Assembly: GCA_963799815.1 (NCBI GenBank)
Contig: CAWCYG010000004.1
Coordinates: 186,001-250,000 of the forward strand
Length of the DNA stretch: 64,000 bases
Source of the DNA: JBDTSW01 sp963799815
Lineage (GTDB): Bacteria; Actinomycetota; Thermoleophilia; Solirubrobacterales; 70-9
Reading direction: 5' to 3'
Shown here: piece by piece, positions 16,616 to 27,050 of the stretch
How the letters are laid out: each line of letters begins with the position of its first letter
Position numbering within the stretch: the stretch's first letter is position 1
The notes under the pieces: generated by a model
Told to the model about the DNA's origin: nothing
Seen by the model: only the letters and a program-made list of their open reading frames with translations
Databases searched by the model: none
Position numbers and translations under genes: made by a program

Positions 16616-17032
16616 ATGAACGCCGACGGCGAGGAGAGCAGCGCCTCGGTTCAGGTGGAGTTGCAGGGAGTCTCGATCTACACCCACCATGGCGTCACCG
16701 AGGCCGAGCGTGAGATCGGGCAGCGATTGGAGATCGACGTCTCGTTCGAGCTGGCGGAGTGTGACGCCGTCCTCACCGACCGCCTCGAGGACACGATCGA
16801 TTACGCAGAGGTCTGCGACATCGTCGTCCTCGCGGCGACCGAACGCAGCCACAAGACGCTCGAGCGCGTTTGCCAGGTGATCGGGGAGCGGCTGATGGAG
16901 CGCTTCGAGCCAACGGCCGTGCACGTCCGGGCGGCGAAGCCGGAGCCGCCGGTCCCCGTCAAAGTGGCCGAGGCAGCGGCCCAGCTGACGCTGCGCCGAG
17001 TCTCCGGCGACGATGAGTCGGACTCCGAATGA
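16616..17032 (+). CDS. folB: Dihydroneopterin aldolase
   Basis: FolB cleaves 7,8-dihydroneopterin to 6-hydroxymethyl-dihydropterin. The 138-residue protein shows the family core VELQGVSIYTHHGVTEAERE, with the substrate Glu and Tyr/His positions, then QRLEIDVSFELA, TIDYAEVCDIV and the long helix TLERVCQVIGERLMERF with strand AVHVRAAKPEPPVPV. The C-terminal 20 residues are an extra acidic tail. The ATG at 16616 is 7 bases after the -10 TAGGTT. The stop overlaps folK as ATGA, so both enzymes, which act in consecutive steps, are made together. Confidence 0.94.
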   Translation: MNADGEESSASVQVELQGVSIYTHHGVTEAEREIGQRLEIDVSFELAECDAVLTDRLEDTIDYAEVCDIVVLAATERSHKTLERVCQVIGERLMERFEPTAVHVRAAKPEPPVPVKVAEAAAQLTLRRVSGDDESDSE

Positions 17033-17526
17033 GCGATCGGACCGGGTACCTGGGCCTGGGCTCCAACGTGGGGGACAGGACGGCTCACCTTCGCGATGCG
17101 GTCAGGGCGCTCCCCGAGCACGGCGTCGCCGTCGAGGCGACGTCGTCGGTCTATGAGACCGAGCCCATGGGCGAGATCCTCGACCAGCCCGATTTCCTGA
17201 ACGCGGCGGCACGGGTGCTTACCGGGCTCGAGCCGCGTGACCTCCTCTTGGTCTGCAAGGGGATCGAGGTCGAGCTGGGGCGGATGTTCGGAGGCCCCCG
17301 CCACGGCCCGCGGCCCATCGACATCGATCTGCTGCTGGTGGGGGATGTGGAGATCGCGACGGACGAGCTCACGCTGCCTCACCCCGAGGTAACTTCGCGG
17401 CGCTTCGTGTTGGAGCCGCTCCTCGAGCTCGACCCCGAGCTGACCCTCCCCGACGGGACACGCTGCGATCAGGCGCTCGCGGCGCTTTCGGAGCAGCGGG
17501 TGACGCTGGTCGGGACGCTCGGCTAG
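17029..17526 (+). CDS. folK: 2-amino-4-hydroxy-6-hydroxymethyldihydropteridine pyrophosphokinase
   Basis: FolK (HPPK) transfers pyrophosphate from ATP to 6-hydroxymethyl-dihydropterin, making the substrate of FolP. The 165 residues begin with GYLGLGSNVGDRTAHLRDAV and contain VYETEPMG, DFLNAAARVLTGLEPRDLL and the signature GPRHGPRPIDIDLLLVGDVE with the two magnesium-binding Asp residues, then LPHPEVTSRRFVLEPLLEL. Length and motifs are normal. It is coupled to folB by ATGA. The end meets the convergent GST-like gene in a shared CTAG (17523-17526), where both stop codons overlap. Confidence 0.95.
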   Translation: MSDRTGYLGLGSNVGDRTAHLRDAVRALPEHGVAVEATSSVYETEPMGEILDQPDFLNAAARVLTGLEPRDLLLVCKGIEVELGRMFGGPRHGPRPIDIDLLLVGDVEIATDELTLPHPEVTSRRFVLEPLLELDPELTLPDGTRCDQALAALSEQRVTLVGTLG

Positions 17527-18278
17527 GACTGGGTCGTCGGCGCGCCCAGGGGCTCGAGCCAGGAAGGTGGCAGGACGGGTGGCGCCTTTCCTGGAAAGTC
17601 AGGCATCAGGCGCCGTGCCAGCTGGCCCGCCGGTCGTGCCTCGATCGGGGGGCGAAGGTCGTCGAGCGTCATCGCGAGTGCAAGCGCCGCAGCGATCTGG
17701 AAGTCCGCTGCATTGGGTTGCTCGCCGTCGAGAACCCCCTCAGCGATCCCGCCATCGATCCGGTCGAGCCAGCCCGGAAAGGCGGCCAGGTCGGCGCGCA
17801 CCGCTTCGTCGTCGCCACCATGGATCCTCATCTCAGCGGCGATGATCGGGGCGGCTGTCTTCACCGCGAGCCCGATCGGCACCCCCAGGCGGGCGCCGAC
17901 GGAGTAGCTGCGGAGAGGCTCGCGATTGCGCTTGACGGCGTTCCAGAAGATGCGCCGGACGCCGTCGGACAGAGTCTCCTCCCCCCAGCGCTCCGCCTCC
18001 GCGACCGCCGCGCGCGCCCTTGGGTCCGCCGGAAAGAGCGCCGGCTCTGGCAGCACGTCGTCGAGCGCTTGCGAGATCTGCCGCGATCCGGTGATCCTTC
18101 GATCGTCGATCCGCAGCGCCGGGATCGTGCTTGCGGGAAAGCGCAGCACCTTGAGAACGCCGCGACTGATCACCGGCATCAGATCGACGCGCTTGTATTC
18201 GATGCTCTTCAGCTCGAGCATCTTGCGCACGGCCATTGCAGGGTGCGAGGCGGGAATCGCGTAAAGGGTGACCTTCAT
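17523..18278 (-). CDS. Glutathione S-transferase-like thioredoxin-fold protein
   Basis: A 251-residue protein with a GST architecture. The N-terminal thioredoxin-like domain (about 1-75) reads MKVTLYAIPASHPAMAVRKM, with SHPA at the place of the active-site dipeptide, then ASTIPALRIDDRRITGSRQI with the cis-Pro loop. An all-helical C-terminal domain follows. Actinobacteria generally use mycothiol rather than glutathione, so the thiol partner is uncertain. The ATG at 18278 is preferred over an in-frame TTG at 18287 because it begins the fold and lies 8 bases after TACGAT. It converges on folK with overlapping stops. Confidence 0.75.
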   Translation of the reverse strand: MKVTLYAIPASHPAMAVRKMLELKSIEYKRVDLMPVISRGVLKVLRFPASTIPALRIDDRRITGSRQISQALDDVLPEPALFPADPRARAAVAEAERWGEETLSDGVRRIFWNAVKRNREPLRSYSVGARLGVPIGLAVKTAAPIIAAEMRIHGGDDEAVRADLAAFPGWLDRIDGGIAEGVLDGEQPNAADFQIAAALALAMTLDDLRPPIEARPAGQLARRLMPDFPGKAPPVLPPSWLEPLGAPTTQS

Positions 18279-18286
18279 GGCGGGCA

Positions 18287-18292
18287 ATCGTA
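18287..18292 (-). promoter_or_regulatory. -10 element of the GST-like gene
   Basis: Read on the - strand this is TACGAT, 8 bases before the ATG at 18278. No Shine-Dalgarno is visible. The divergent coaX -10 lies 25 bases away and does not overlap it. Confidence 0.4.
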
Positions 18293-18316
18293 TGCGCCCC
18301 GCGCGCTCGCGGGACG

Positions 18317-18322
18317 GATAAT
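18317..18322 (+). promoter_or_regulatory. -10 element of coaX (leaderless)
   Basis: GATAAT, five of six bases of the -10 consensus, lies 6 bases before the coaX ATG at 18329. No Shine-Dalgarno sequence is present. Confidence 0.5.
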
Positions 18323-18328
18323 GGCCGC

Positions 18329-19093
18329 ATGCTGCTCGCCGTCGATGTCGGAAACACGCAGACTCATCTAGGGGCGTTCAGGGCTTCCGAGCTCGTCGAA
18401 CGCTGGCGCTTTCAGACACGCGCCGGCGCCACCTGCGACGAGCTCGCCGAACGAATCTCCGGGCTGCTGGCGTTGCGTGGGCTGGCGTTCGCGGAGGCCG
18501 ACGCGATCATCGTCTCCTCGGTCGTCCCCCCGCTGTGGGCCGAGTACGAGGAGATGGCGCGGCGCTACCTGCGGGCTCCGTGTCTGACCGTGGGACCCGG
18601 GATCAAGACTGGGATGCCAATTCGCATCGACAACCCCTACGAGGTCGGAGCCGACCGGCTGGTCAATGCCGTCGCCGCGTACGAGCGCGTGCGCGGAACC
18701 TGCGTGGTTGTCGACTTCGGGACCAGCATCAACTTCGACGTGGTCTCCGCCGAGGGCGAGTATCTCGGAGGAGCCATCGCTCCGGGGGTGGAGATTTCGC
18801 TCACAGCCCTCACGGAGCGTGGTGCCCGCATCCCGCGGATCGACCTTGCGGAGCCCGAGGCGGCCATCGGCAAGTCGACCCGCTCCGCCATCCACTCCGG
18901 TGTCATCTTCGGTTTCGCGGGCCTGATCGACGGGATCACCCGTCGATTCGCCGCGGAGCTGGGAGAGGAGACCCGCTTCATCGCAACGGGTGGCCTCGCC
19001 AACGCCATCGTTCCCTTCTGCGAGACCATCGACGAGGTCGACGACCTGCTGACGCTGACCGGCCTGCGGATTATCTGGGATCGCAACGTATGA
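18329..19093 (+). CDS. coaX: Type III pantothenate kinase
   Basis: CoaX phosphorylates pantothenate, the first step to coenzyme A, and belongs to the ASKHA fold. The 254 residues begin LLAVDVGNTQTHLGAF (phosphate-1 motif) and include GPGIKTGMPIRIDNPYEVGADR (pantothenate site), VVVDFGTSINFDVVSAEGEYLGG (phosphate-2 and the metal-binding Asp), ALTERGARIPRID and FIATGGLANAIVPF (adenosine motif). All motifs look intact. The gene is monocistronic or first in a transcript with dusB. Two GC hairpins follow its stop. panC and panD, often next to it in actinobacteria, are not here. Confidence 0.95.
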   Translation: MLLAVDVGNTQTHLGAFRASELVERWRFQTRAGATCDELAERISGLLALRGLAFAEADAIIVSSVVPPLWAEYEEMARRYLRAPCLTVGPGIKTGMPIRIDNPYEVGADRLVNAVAAYERVRGTCVVVDFGTSINFDVVSAEGEYLGGAIAPGVEISLTALTERGARIPRIDLAEPEAAIGKSTRSAIHSGVIFGFAGLIDGITRRFAAELGEETRFIATGGLANAIVPFCETIDEVDDLLTLTGLRIIWDRNV

Positions 19094-19098
19094 AATGA

Positions 19099-19144
19099 GG
19101 GGCTTTAGCCCCGAAAGCAGCACGTAAGGCCGCCGAAGGCGGCC
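19099..19144 (+). repeat. Tandem GC hairpins between coaX and dusB
   Basis: Two perfect inverted repeats lie side by side. The first is GGGGC-TTTA-GCCCC at 19099-19112. The second is GGCCGCC-GAA-GGCGGCC at 19128-19144, a 7-bp stem with a GNA-type triloop. The pair ends 3 bases before the first possible dusB start codon. There is no T run, so it is not a standard intrinsic terminator. It may be a processing or repeat element. Confidence 0.5.
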
Positions 19145-19147
19145 GCA

Positions 19148-20179
19148 ATGATTCTCGAAATGCCGAAACCAACGAAACGAACGAGGACACCCCCACTTAC
19201 CTCCCCATTTCGGATCGGCGACGTCGAGATCTCGAACCGCGTGCTGCTCGCCCCGCTCGCCGGGATCGGCAATTGGTTCGTGCGCCTCCAGGCGCGCCGG
19301 CACGGCGCCGGCATGGTCTACTCGGAGATGGTGTCGAGCTACGCGATCGGCCACGGCAACGAGCGCACGCTGCGCGAGATGCTGCGCATCCACGCGGAGG
19401 AGCACCCCGTCTCGATCCAGCTCTTCGGCCCCGATCCGGACGTGATGCGCGGTGCTGCCGTGACGGTGGCCGAGGCCGGAGCCGATCTGATCGATCTGAA
19501 TATGGGATGTCCCGTGCCGAAGGTCTTAAAGACCGGTGCAGGCGCCGCGCTCATGCGCGACCCTGACCGGGCGGTGGCGGTGGCCAGGGCGGCGATCGAG
19601 GGCTCTGGGCTCCCGGTCAGCGTCAAGCTTCGCTCGGGGGTGGAGCCCGGCGATCGGTCCGGGTTCGGGCTCGCCCAGCGGCTCGTCGCCGAGGCCGGTG
19701 TAGCGGCGATCGCCTTCCATCCGCGCTCGGCCGCGGCACACCACTCCGGCCGCGCCGACTACGCACTCGCCCGCGAGCTGGGGGAGTCGATCGAAGTGCC
19801 GATGATCATCTCCGGCGGGCTCAGCTCGGCCGATGCCGCGCGGCGCGCGTACGCGGAGTCGGGCGCCGCGGCGGTGATGATCGCGCGAGGGGGGCTGGGC
19901 AGTCCGTGGATCTTCGAGGAGCTCACCGGGCGGCGGACAGGCCCGCCGTCACGGGAGGAGGTCGTCGCCGAGCTCTACTGGGTGCTCGAGCGAGGTGAGG
20001 AGCACTGGGGACCCGAGCGAGCATCGCGAAACCTCCGCAAGTTCTACCCCTGGTATCTCGAGCAGCTCGGAGTCACGGGCTCGGACGCCGATGTCTTCCA
20101 GCGCACGGAGTCGCTCGACGACGTGCGCGAGATGCTGGCGCAAGCGGCGGCTCAGGTTTCCGCTTCCCACGGCCGATAG
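19148..20179 (+). CDS. dusB: tRNA-dihydrouridine synthase
   Basis: A 343-residue FMN enzyme of the DusB type that reduces uridines in the D-loop of tRNA. VLLAPLAGIGNWFVRLQARR starts the TIM barrel. SIQLFGPDPDVMRGAA and DLIDLNMGCPVPKV contain the catalytic Cys, then come GSGLPVSVKLRSGVEPGD, IAFHPRSAAAHHSG and MIISGGLSSADAARRAY for FMN phosphate. A C-terminal helical domain binds tRNA. The start is uncertain: ATG codons at 19148 and 19160 both give a basic, poorly conserved leader before FRIGDVEISNRV. A GC hairpin pair lies just upstream. In many bacteria dusB stands next to lysS, as in this neighbourhood. Confidence 0.92.
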   Translation: MILEMPKPTKRTRTPPLTSPFRIGDVEISNRVLLAPLAGIGNWFVRLQARRHGAGMVYSEMVSSYAIGHGNERTLREMLRIHAEEHPVSIQLFGPDPDVMRGAAVTVAEAGADLIDLNMGCPVPKVLKTGAGAALMRDPDRAVAVARAAIEGSGLPVSVKLRSGVEPGDRSGFGLAQRLVAEAGVAAIAFHPRSAAAHHSGRADYALARELGESIEVPMIISGGLSSADAARRAYAESGAAAVMIARGGLGSPWIFEELTGRRTGPPSREEVVAELYWVLERGEEHWGPERASRNLRKFYPWYLEQLGVTGSDADVFQRTESLDDVREMLAQAAAQVSASHGR

Positions 20180-20231
20180 CTTCGCTTGAAATGGGACGCT
20201 TCTGAGCCTTTTTTGCCGTGTACGGCGGCGC

Positions 20232-20237
20232 TATAAT
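20232..20237 (+). promoter_or_regulatory. -10 element of greA
   Basis: A perfect TATAAT stands out in this GC-rich sequence. It predicts a start near 20244 and a leader of about 105 bases. No convincing -35 lies 17 bases upstream, where the sequence is a T run. Confidence 0.6.
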
Positions 20238-20248
20238 CGCGCGCTCTT

Positions 20249-20287
20249 GCCCGAGTGGGACCGCGCCGCAGGCGCCCCGCGTCGGGC
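20249..20287 (+). other. Structured 5' leader of greA
   Basis: A nested hairpin can form just after the predicted start of transcription. The outer stem is GCCCGA (20249-20254) with TCGGGC (20282-20287). Inside it, GCGCC-GCA-GGCGC (20263-20275) forms a second stem. It ends about 60 bases before the greA start codon. Confidence 0.4.
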
Positions 20288-20349
20288 GATTTTCGTGACA
20301 GGGGACCGCCCCGGGCGGCATCTACATCGACGACGAGGTAGCAGGCGAA

Positions 20350-20829
20350 GTGGCTCGCGAATCACTCATCACCAAGGACGGGCTCGAGAAGCTGAAGGCC
20401 GAGATCGAGCACCTCTCGACTGATAAGCGGCGAGAGGTGGCCGCTCGGATCAAGGAGGCTCGCGAGTTCGGCGACATCTCCGAGAACTCCGAGTACGACG
20501 ACGCCAAGAACGAGCAGGCTCTGCTCGAGCAGCGAATCGCCCAGCTCGAAGACCGGCTGCGACGCGCGAGCGTCGTGGACGAGCGCGCGATCGACACCTC
20601 CTCGGTCGGCGTTGGCGTCCTCGTCCACGTCAAGGACCAGAAGTCCGGCGATTCCAACAAGTTCCACATCGTCGGCTCTGCCGAGGCCAACCTCGCGGAG
20701 CGCAAGCTCTCGAACGAGTCCCCGATCGGGCGCGCCCTCCAGGGCCACAAGCGGGGCGACGTGGTCACGGTGGACACCCCACGCGGACCCAAGAAAAAGC
20801 TCAAGATCACGAAGATCGAGTCGGCGTAA
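20350..20829 (+). CDS. greA: Transcription elongation factor GreA
   Basis: GreA rescues backtracked RNA polymerase by stimulating cleavage of the transcript 3' end. The 159-residue protein has the N-terminal coiled coil (ITKDGLEKLKAEIEHLSTDK, then EVAARIKEAREFGDISENSE), with the tip acidic pair in EFGDISENSEYDDAKNEQ, and the globular C-terminal domain GVGVLVHVKDQKSGDSNKFH through ESPIGRALQGHKRGDVVTV. Length and motifs are standard. The GTG start lacks a strong Shine-Dalgarno. The gene has its own TATAAT promoter with a structured leader. lysS follows after 158 bases. Confidence 0.96.
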   Translation: MARESLITKDGLEKLKAEIEHLSTDKRREVAARIKEAREFGDISENSEYDDAKNEQALLEQRIAQLEDRLRRASVVDERAIDTSSVGVGVLVHVKDQKSGDSNKFHIVGSAEANLAERKLSNESPIGRALQGHKRGDVVTVDTPRGPKKKLKITKIESA

Positions 20830-20987
20830 GGCCGCTGCAAACCGTGGCCTGGCGTTGTCCTCGGGCGCGCGCCTCGCTCACTTAGGTCTCAACTAAGCTC
20901 GCTTCGCCGCGCGCCGAGCACCGAAGGTGGGTACGAGCGCCGAATGGCGTGAGATCCTGGCCAGGCTCGGTTTTCGCGGCCTCTCAG

Positions 20988-22466
20988 ATGAACGAGTCCA
21001 GCGACAGCCCCGAGGAGCCCGGGGCACTCGCCGACCGGCGGGCGAAGCTCGAGAGCCTGCGCGAAGCGGGCGTCGAGCCCTTCCCGCATGCCTTCGAGGG
21101 ACGCACCGACATCGCGGCCGTCCGCGCGGCGCACGAGGGGCTGGCCGACGGCGAGGAGACCGAGGAGCGCTACCGCCTTGCCGGGCGGCTCGTCTCGCGC
21201 AGGGGGATGGGCAAGTCGGCGTTCCTCGACCTGGTCGACCGCACGGGACGGATTCAGCTGCACGCGCGGGCCGACGTGCTGGGGGAGGAGCGACACCAGG
21301 CGCTCCTTCACGTCGATCTCGGCGACATCATCGGCGTGGAAGGGACCGCGTTCAAGACCCGGAAGGGAGAGCTCTCGTTGCGCCTCGAGGGCTGGGAGCT
21401 CTTGGCGAAGAGCCTGCGGCCCCCGCCCGACAAGTTCCATGGGCTCCAGGACACCGAGACCCGCTATCGACGGCGCGAGCTCGACCTGATCGCCAACGAC
21501 GAGGCACGCGAGCTTTTCCGCAAGCGAGCGGCGGTGGTCTCAGCCGTACGCGAATGGCTCGACGCCGAGGGGTTCTTGGAGGTCGAGACCCCGGTGCTCC
21601 AGCCGCTCTACGGCGGGGCCCTCGCGCGCCCATTCACAACGCACCACAATGCACTCGACCGCGACCTCTATCTGCGGATCGCAACCGAGCTCTACTTAAA
21701 GCGCCTGATCGTCGGAGGCCTGGATCGCGTCTACGAACTGGGCAAGGATTTTCGCAACGAGGGCGTCTCCTACAAGCACAACCCGGAGTTCACGATGCTC
21801 GAGTGGTACGAGGCATACGCGGACTATGGGGTCGCTGCCGCACGCCTCGAGCAGCTGGTCGCCTTCGTGGCTGAACGCGTGAACGGCACCACCAAGGTGG
21901 AGCGCGACGGCGCCGAGATCAACCTGGCTCCGCCCTGGCGTCGGGTCAGCATGCGCGACGCCATCCGCGAACGCTCAGGTATCGACATCCTCGAGCATCC
22001 CACGCGCGAGGCGCTGGCCGAGGCGATGGACTCCGAGGCCGACTCGCGGGAGGGCTGGGGCAAGCTGGTCGATGGGTTGCTCTCGAAGTCAGTCGAGCCG
22101 GAGCTGCGCGAGCCGACCTTCATCCTCGACTACCCGGTCGAGCTGTCCCCGTTCGCCAAGGTCCATCGCTCCGACCCCAGGCTCGTCGAGCGCTGGGAGG
22201 CCTTCGCCGGCGGAATGGAGATCGCGAATGCGTTCACCGAGCTGAACGACCCCGACGAGCAGCGCCTGCGCTTCGAGGCGCAGGCCGAGGAGCTGCGACG
22301 GGGCGACGAGGAGACTCAGCCCTACGACGAGTCCTACATCGAGGCGCTGGAACAGGGCATGCCTCCAACCGGCGGCGTCGGCCTTGGGATCGACCGCCTC
22401 GTGATGCTGCTCACCGGCGCGCGCTCGCTCCGCGAGGTCGTCCTCTTCCCAGCGATGCGGACCTGA
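20988..22466 (+). CDS. lysS: Lysyl-tRNA synthetase (class II)
   Basis: LysS charges tRNA-Lys. The 492-residue protein has an N-terminal OB-fold anticodon-binding domain (LAGRLVSRRGMGKSAFLDLV through KFHGLQDTETRYRRRELDLI). The class II core includes motif 1 (FLEVETPVLQPLYGGALARP), motif 2 (ELGKDFRNEGVSYKHNPEFT) and motif 3 (GVGLGIDRLVMLLTGARSLR). The ATG at 20988 is chosen because it starts the usual acidic N-terminus; an in-frame codon at 20949 would add 13 unconserved residues. It lies downstream of greA, an order common in actinobacteria and firmicutes. Confidence 0.96.
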   Translation: MNESSDSPEEPGALADRRAKLESLREAGVEPFPHAFEGRTDIAAVRAAHEGLADGEETEERYRLAGRLVSRRGMGKSAFLDLVDRTGRIQLHARADVLGEERHQALLHVDLGDIIGVEGTAFKTRKGELSLRLEGWELLAKSLRPPPDKFHGLQDTETRYRRRELDLIANDEARELFRKRAAVVSAVREWLDAEGFLEVETPVLQPLYGGALARPFTTHHNALDRDLYLRIATELYLKRLIVGGLDRVYELGKDFRNEGVSYKHNPEFTMLEWYEAYADYGVAAARLEQLVAFVAERVNGTTKVERDGAEINLAPPWRRVSMRDAIRERSGIDILEHPTREALAEAMDSEADSREGWGKLVDGLLSKSVEPELREPTFILDYPVELSPFAKVHRSDPRLVERWEAFAGGMEIANAFTELNDPDEQRLRFEAQAEELRRGDEETQPYDESYIEALEQGMPPTGGVGLGIDRLVMLLTGARSLREVVLFPAMRT

Positions 22467-22556
22467 GAGAGCGCCGGCCGGGGCGGTCGCCGAGCGCCTC
22501 CCCCGCAAATCGCGTATTCGCCGTTTGTGCGTGGCGGGTGCGTGGGGACCCCCCTC

Positions 22557-22562
22557 TATAAT
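22557..22562 (+). promoter_or_regulatory. -10 element of clpC
   Basis: TATAAT in a GC-rich context, about 170 bases before the clpC start. A small GAACC-GGA-GGTTC hairpin (22582-22594) follows near the predicted 5' end of the transcript. No CIRCE or CtsR-type repeat is visible. This 266-base gap holds no gene that I can see. Confidence 0.5.
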
Positions 22563-22732
22563 CGGCGTCCGTTGTAGTCGTGAACCGGAGGTTCTAATCC
22601 GTCGGCAGCGTCGAGCCGAAATAGAGGACAGGAGCCCCGGCGACTTTGCCACCTCGCAGACGAGCCGGTCCGGTCCCGACCACACGCTTCGCGATACTCA
22701 CGGGGCAGTGACTAGTTAAGAGAGGCAGGAAG

Positions 22733-25339
<2,607 letters not shown>

Positions 25340-25462
25340 GCACCTTCCGCCAGCCGTCGCCGCCGCGTAGTCGTTCGATCTTGGCCGTTGTCGCGGCCTA
25401 TCCGTTTCATCCTGTGGCTCGCGGAGCGCGATGCGGTCCGGCGGGCTTGAAAGAGTCAGGGC

Positions 25463-26857
25463 GTGGCAGGACGAGGCTCCCGATATGTCTGTCAGACGTG
25501 TGGTCACGAGGCGCTCACCTGGTCTGGGCAGTGCGCGGGGTGCGGCGATTGGAACACGCTCGTCGAAACTGCGACGCCCCCCGCCAGGGGTGGTGGAGCC
25601 GGGCGGCGGGGGCGGCGCGGCGCGTCGGGCCTGAAGCCGGTGGCGCTGCGCGACGTCGCCACACCTGAGGTCGACCGCCTGCACACGGGCATCACCGAGC
25701 TCGATCGTGTGCTCGGTGGCGGTCTCGTCCCCGGGTCGCTGGTGCTGCTCGGCGGCGAGCCAGGGATCGGCAAGTCCACGATCACCGGGATGGCTCTCGG
25801 GAACCTAGCCGCGGCTGGGACGAAGGTGCTCTACGTCTCAGGCGAGGAATCCGCGGCGCAGGTCCGGCTGCGGGCAGAGCGGCTGGGCGAGGGCGCTTTG
25901 TCGGTGCCCGCAGTGGCCGAGACCTCGCTGGAGCATGTCGTGGCGACGCTCGAGTCCGAGCGGCCACAGGCGTGCGTGATCGACTCGGTGCAGACCCTTC
26001 ACGCGGAGGGGATGACCGGGGCTCCGGGCTCGGTCGGGCAGGTGCGGGAGGCCGCTACGACGGTGATGGAGGTAGCCAAGCGCATCGACTGCGCGGTCAT
26101 CCTCGTCGGGCATGTGACCAAGGAGGGGGCCGTGGCGGGGCCTCGCGTCCTTGAGCACCTCGTCGACTGCGTTCTCTTCTTCGAAGGTGAGCGTGAGCGC
26201 AGCTTCCGGACGCTGCGCGCGCTTAAGAATCGCTTCGGGGCCACCAGCGAAGTCGGGGTCTTCGAGATGCGCTCGGGCGGACTCGTCGAGGTGCAGGATG
26301 CGTCGGCTCGCTTCGTTGGTGAGGCGAGCTCGGCGCCGGGATCCGTCGTGCTGTGCGCGATGGAGGGCTCGCGGCCACTTCTCGTGGAGGTCCAGGCGCT
26401 CGTCGCCCCGACCGAGATCGTGCCGCCCCGCCGGGTCGCCAACGGCATCGACCGCAACCGCCTCGCGATGGTGATCGCCGTGCTGGCCCGAAACGGCGGG
26501 CCGTCCCTCTCGTCCGCGGACGTGTTTGTGAACGTGGCCGGCGGCGTGCGAGTGGATGAGCCGGGTGCCGACCTTGCGGTCGCGATGGCCCTCGCCTCGG
26601 CTCACCGCGGGGGACCGCTCTCAAGCGGCGGCAAGCCGTTCGCCTGCTTCGGCGAGATCGGCCTCACCGGTGAGCTGCGCGGCGTGGCGCACGCGGACAG
26701 GCGGGCGGCCGAGGCCGCGAAGTTCGGGTTGGCGCCGGTGATGGCCCCGGTGGCGCGGGAGCGGCTTGACGGCCTGCGCTCAGTCGCGACGCTGCGTGAC
26801 GCGTTGAAGGCGGTGAAGGCGCCCGGGCACCGCGGTCAGATTCGGGAGGCCGCATAG
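25463..26857 (+). CDS. radA: DNA repair protein RadA
   Basis: RadA is a RecA-like branch-migration helicase for recombination repair. The 464-residue protein begins with the C4 zinc finger YVCQTCGHEALTWSGQCAGC. Walker A is GGEPGIGKST, with TKVLYVSGEESAAQVRLRAE and the family-specific KNRFGATSEVGVFEM, the RadA KNRFG motif. The C-terminal Lon-protease-like domain includes DVFVNVAGGVRVDEPGADLA, GEIGLTGELRGVAHADRR and the end REAA. The GTG start directly precedes the zinc finger. It is the middle gene of clpC-radA-disA, a conserved order. Confidence 0.96.
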   Translation: MAGRGSRYVCQTCGHEALTWSGQCAGCGDWNTLVETATPPARGGGAGRRGRRGASGLKPVALRDVATPEVDRLHTGITELDRVLGGGLVPGSLVLLGGEPGIGKSTITGMALGNLAAAGTKVLYVSGEESAAQVRLRAERLGEGALSVPAVAETSLEHVVATLESERPQACVIDSVQTLHAEGMTGAPGSVGQVREAATTVMEVAKRIDCAVILVGHVTKEGAVAGPRVLEHLVDCVLFFEGERERSFRTLRALKNRFGATSEVGVFEMRSGGLVEVQDASARFVGEASSAPGSVVLCAMEGSRPLLVEVQALVAPTEIVPPRRVANGIDRNRLAMVIAVLARNGGPSLSSADVFVNVAGGVRVDEPGADLAVAMALASAHRGGPLSSGGKPFACFGEIGLTGELRGVAHADRRAAEAAKFGLAPVMAPVARERLDGLRSVATLRDALKAVKAPGHRGQIREAA

Positions 26858-26914
26858 GTCAGGCGGTGGCACGTGGGGATCTGAGGCCTCACGCCCCTCC
26901 ATGCAACCCCCTGG

Positions 26915-26935
26915 CATCCGGCGCATAGCCGGATG
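26915..26935 (+). terminator. Hairpin after radA
   Basis: CATCCGGC-GCATA-GCCGGATG forms a perfect 8-bp stem 58 bases after the radA stop. It is followed by a mixed sequence, not a T run, so termination is plausible but not assured. A TTGACA hexamer at 26942-26947 follows, but no good -10 lies 17 bases after it. Confidence 0.45.
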
Positions 26936-27050
26936 TACCGCTTGACAAAGCGTAATCCGACCTTTCCAGGAGGGAATCGGCGGAGATCGTGATTCGAACC
27001 TTCATGTCATCATGGATGTGCATGAGTGCTGCCACGTCCCGAGTAGCTCG

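Noticed and set aside
15270..16619. 449-codon + strand frame over folP and the thioesterase-like gene
   Set aside because: It starts inside folP in a wrong frame and covers the opposite-strand gene. The sequence is Arg/Gly-rich without motifs.
20206..20216. T run (six T) after dusB as an intrinsic terminator
   Set aside because: No GC-rich stem precedes it within the needed distance. It more likely belongs to the upstream part of the greA promoter.
26942..26947. TTGACA as the -35 of disA
   Set aside because: No TAnnnT-like hexamer lies 16-19 bases downstream (TCCAGG region), so a promoter cannot be supported from sequence alone.
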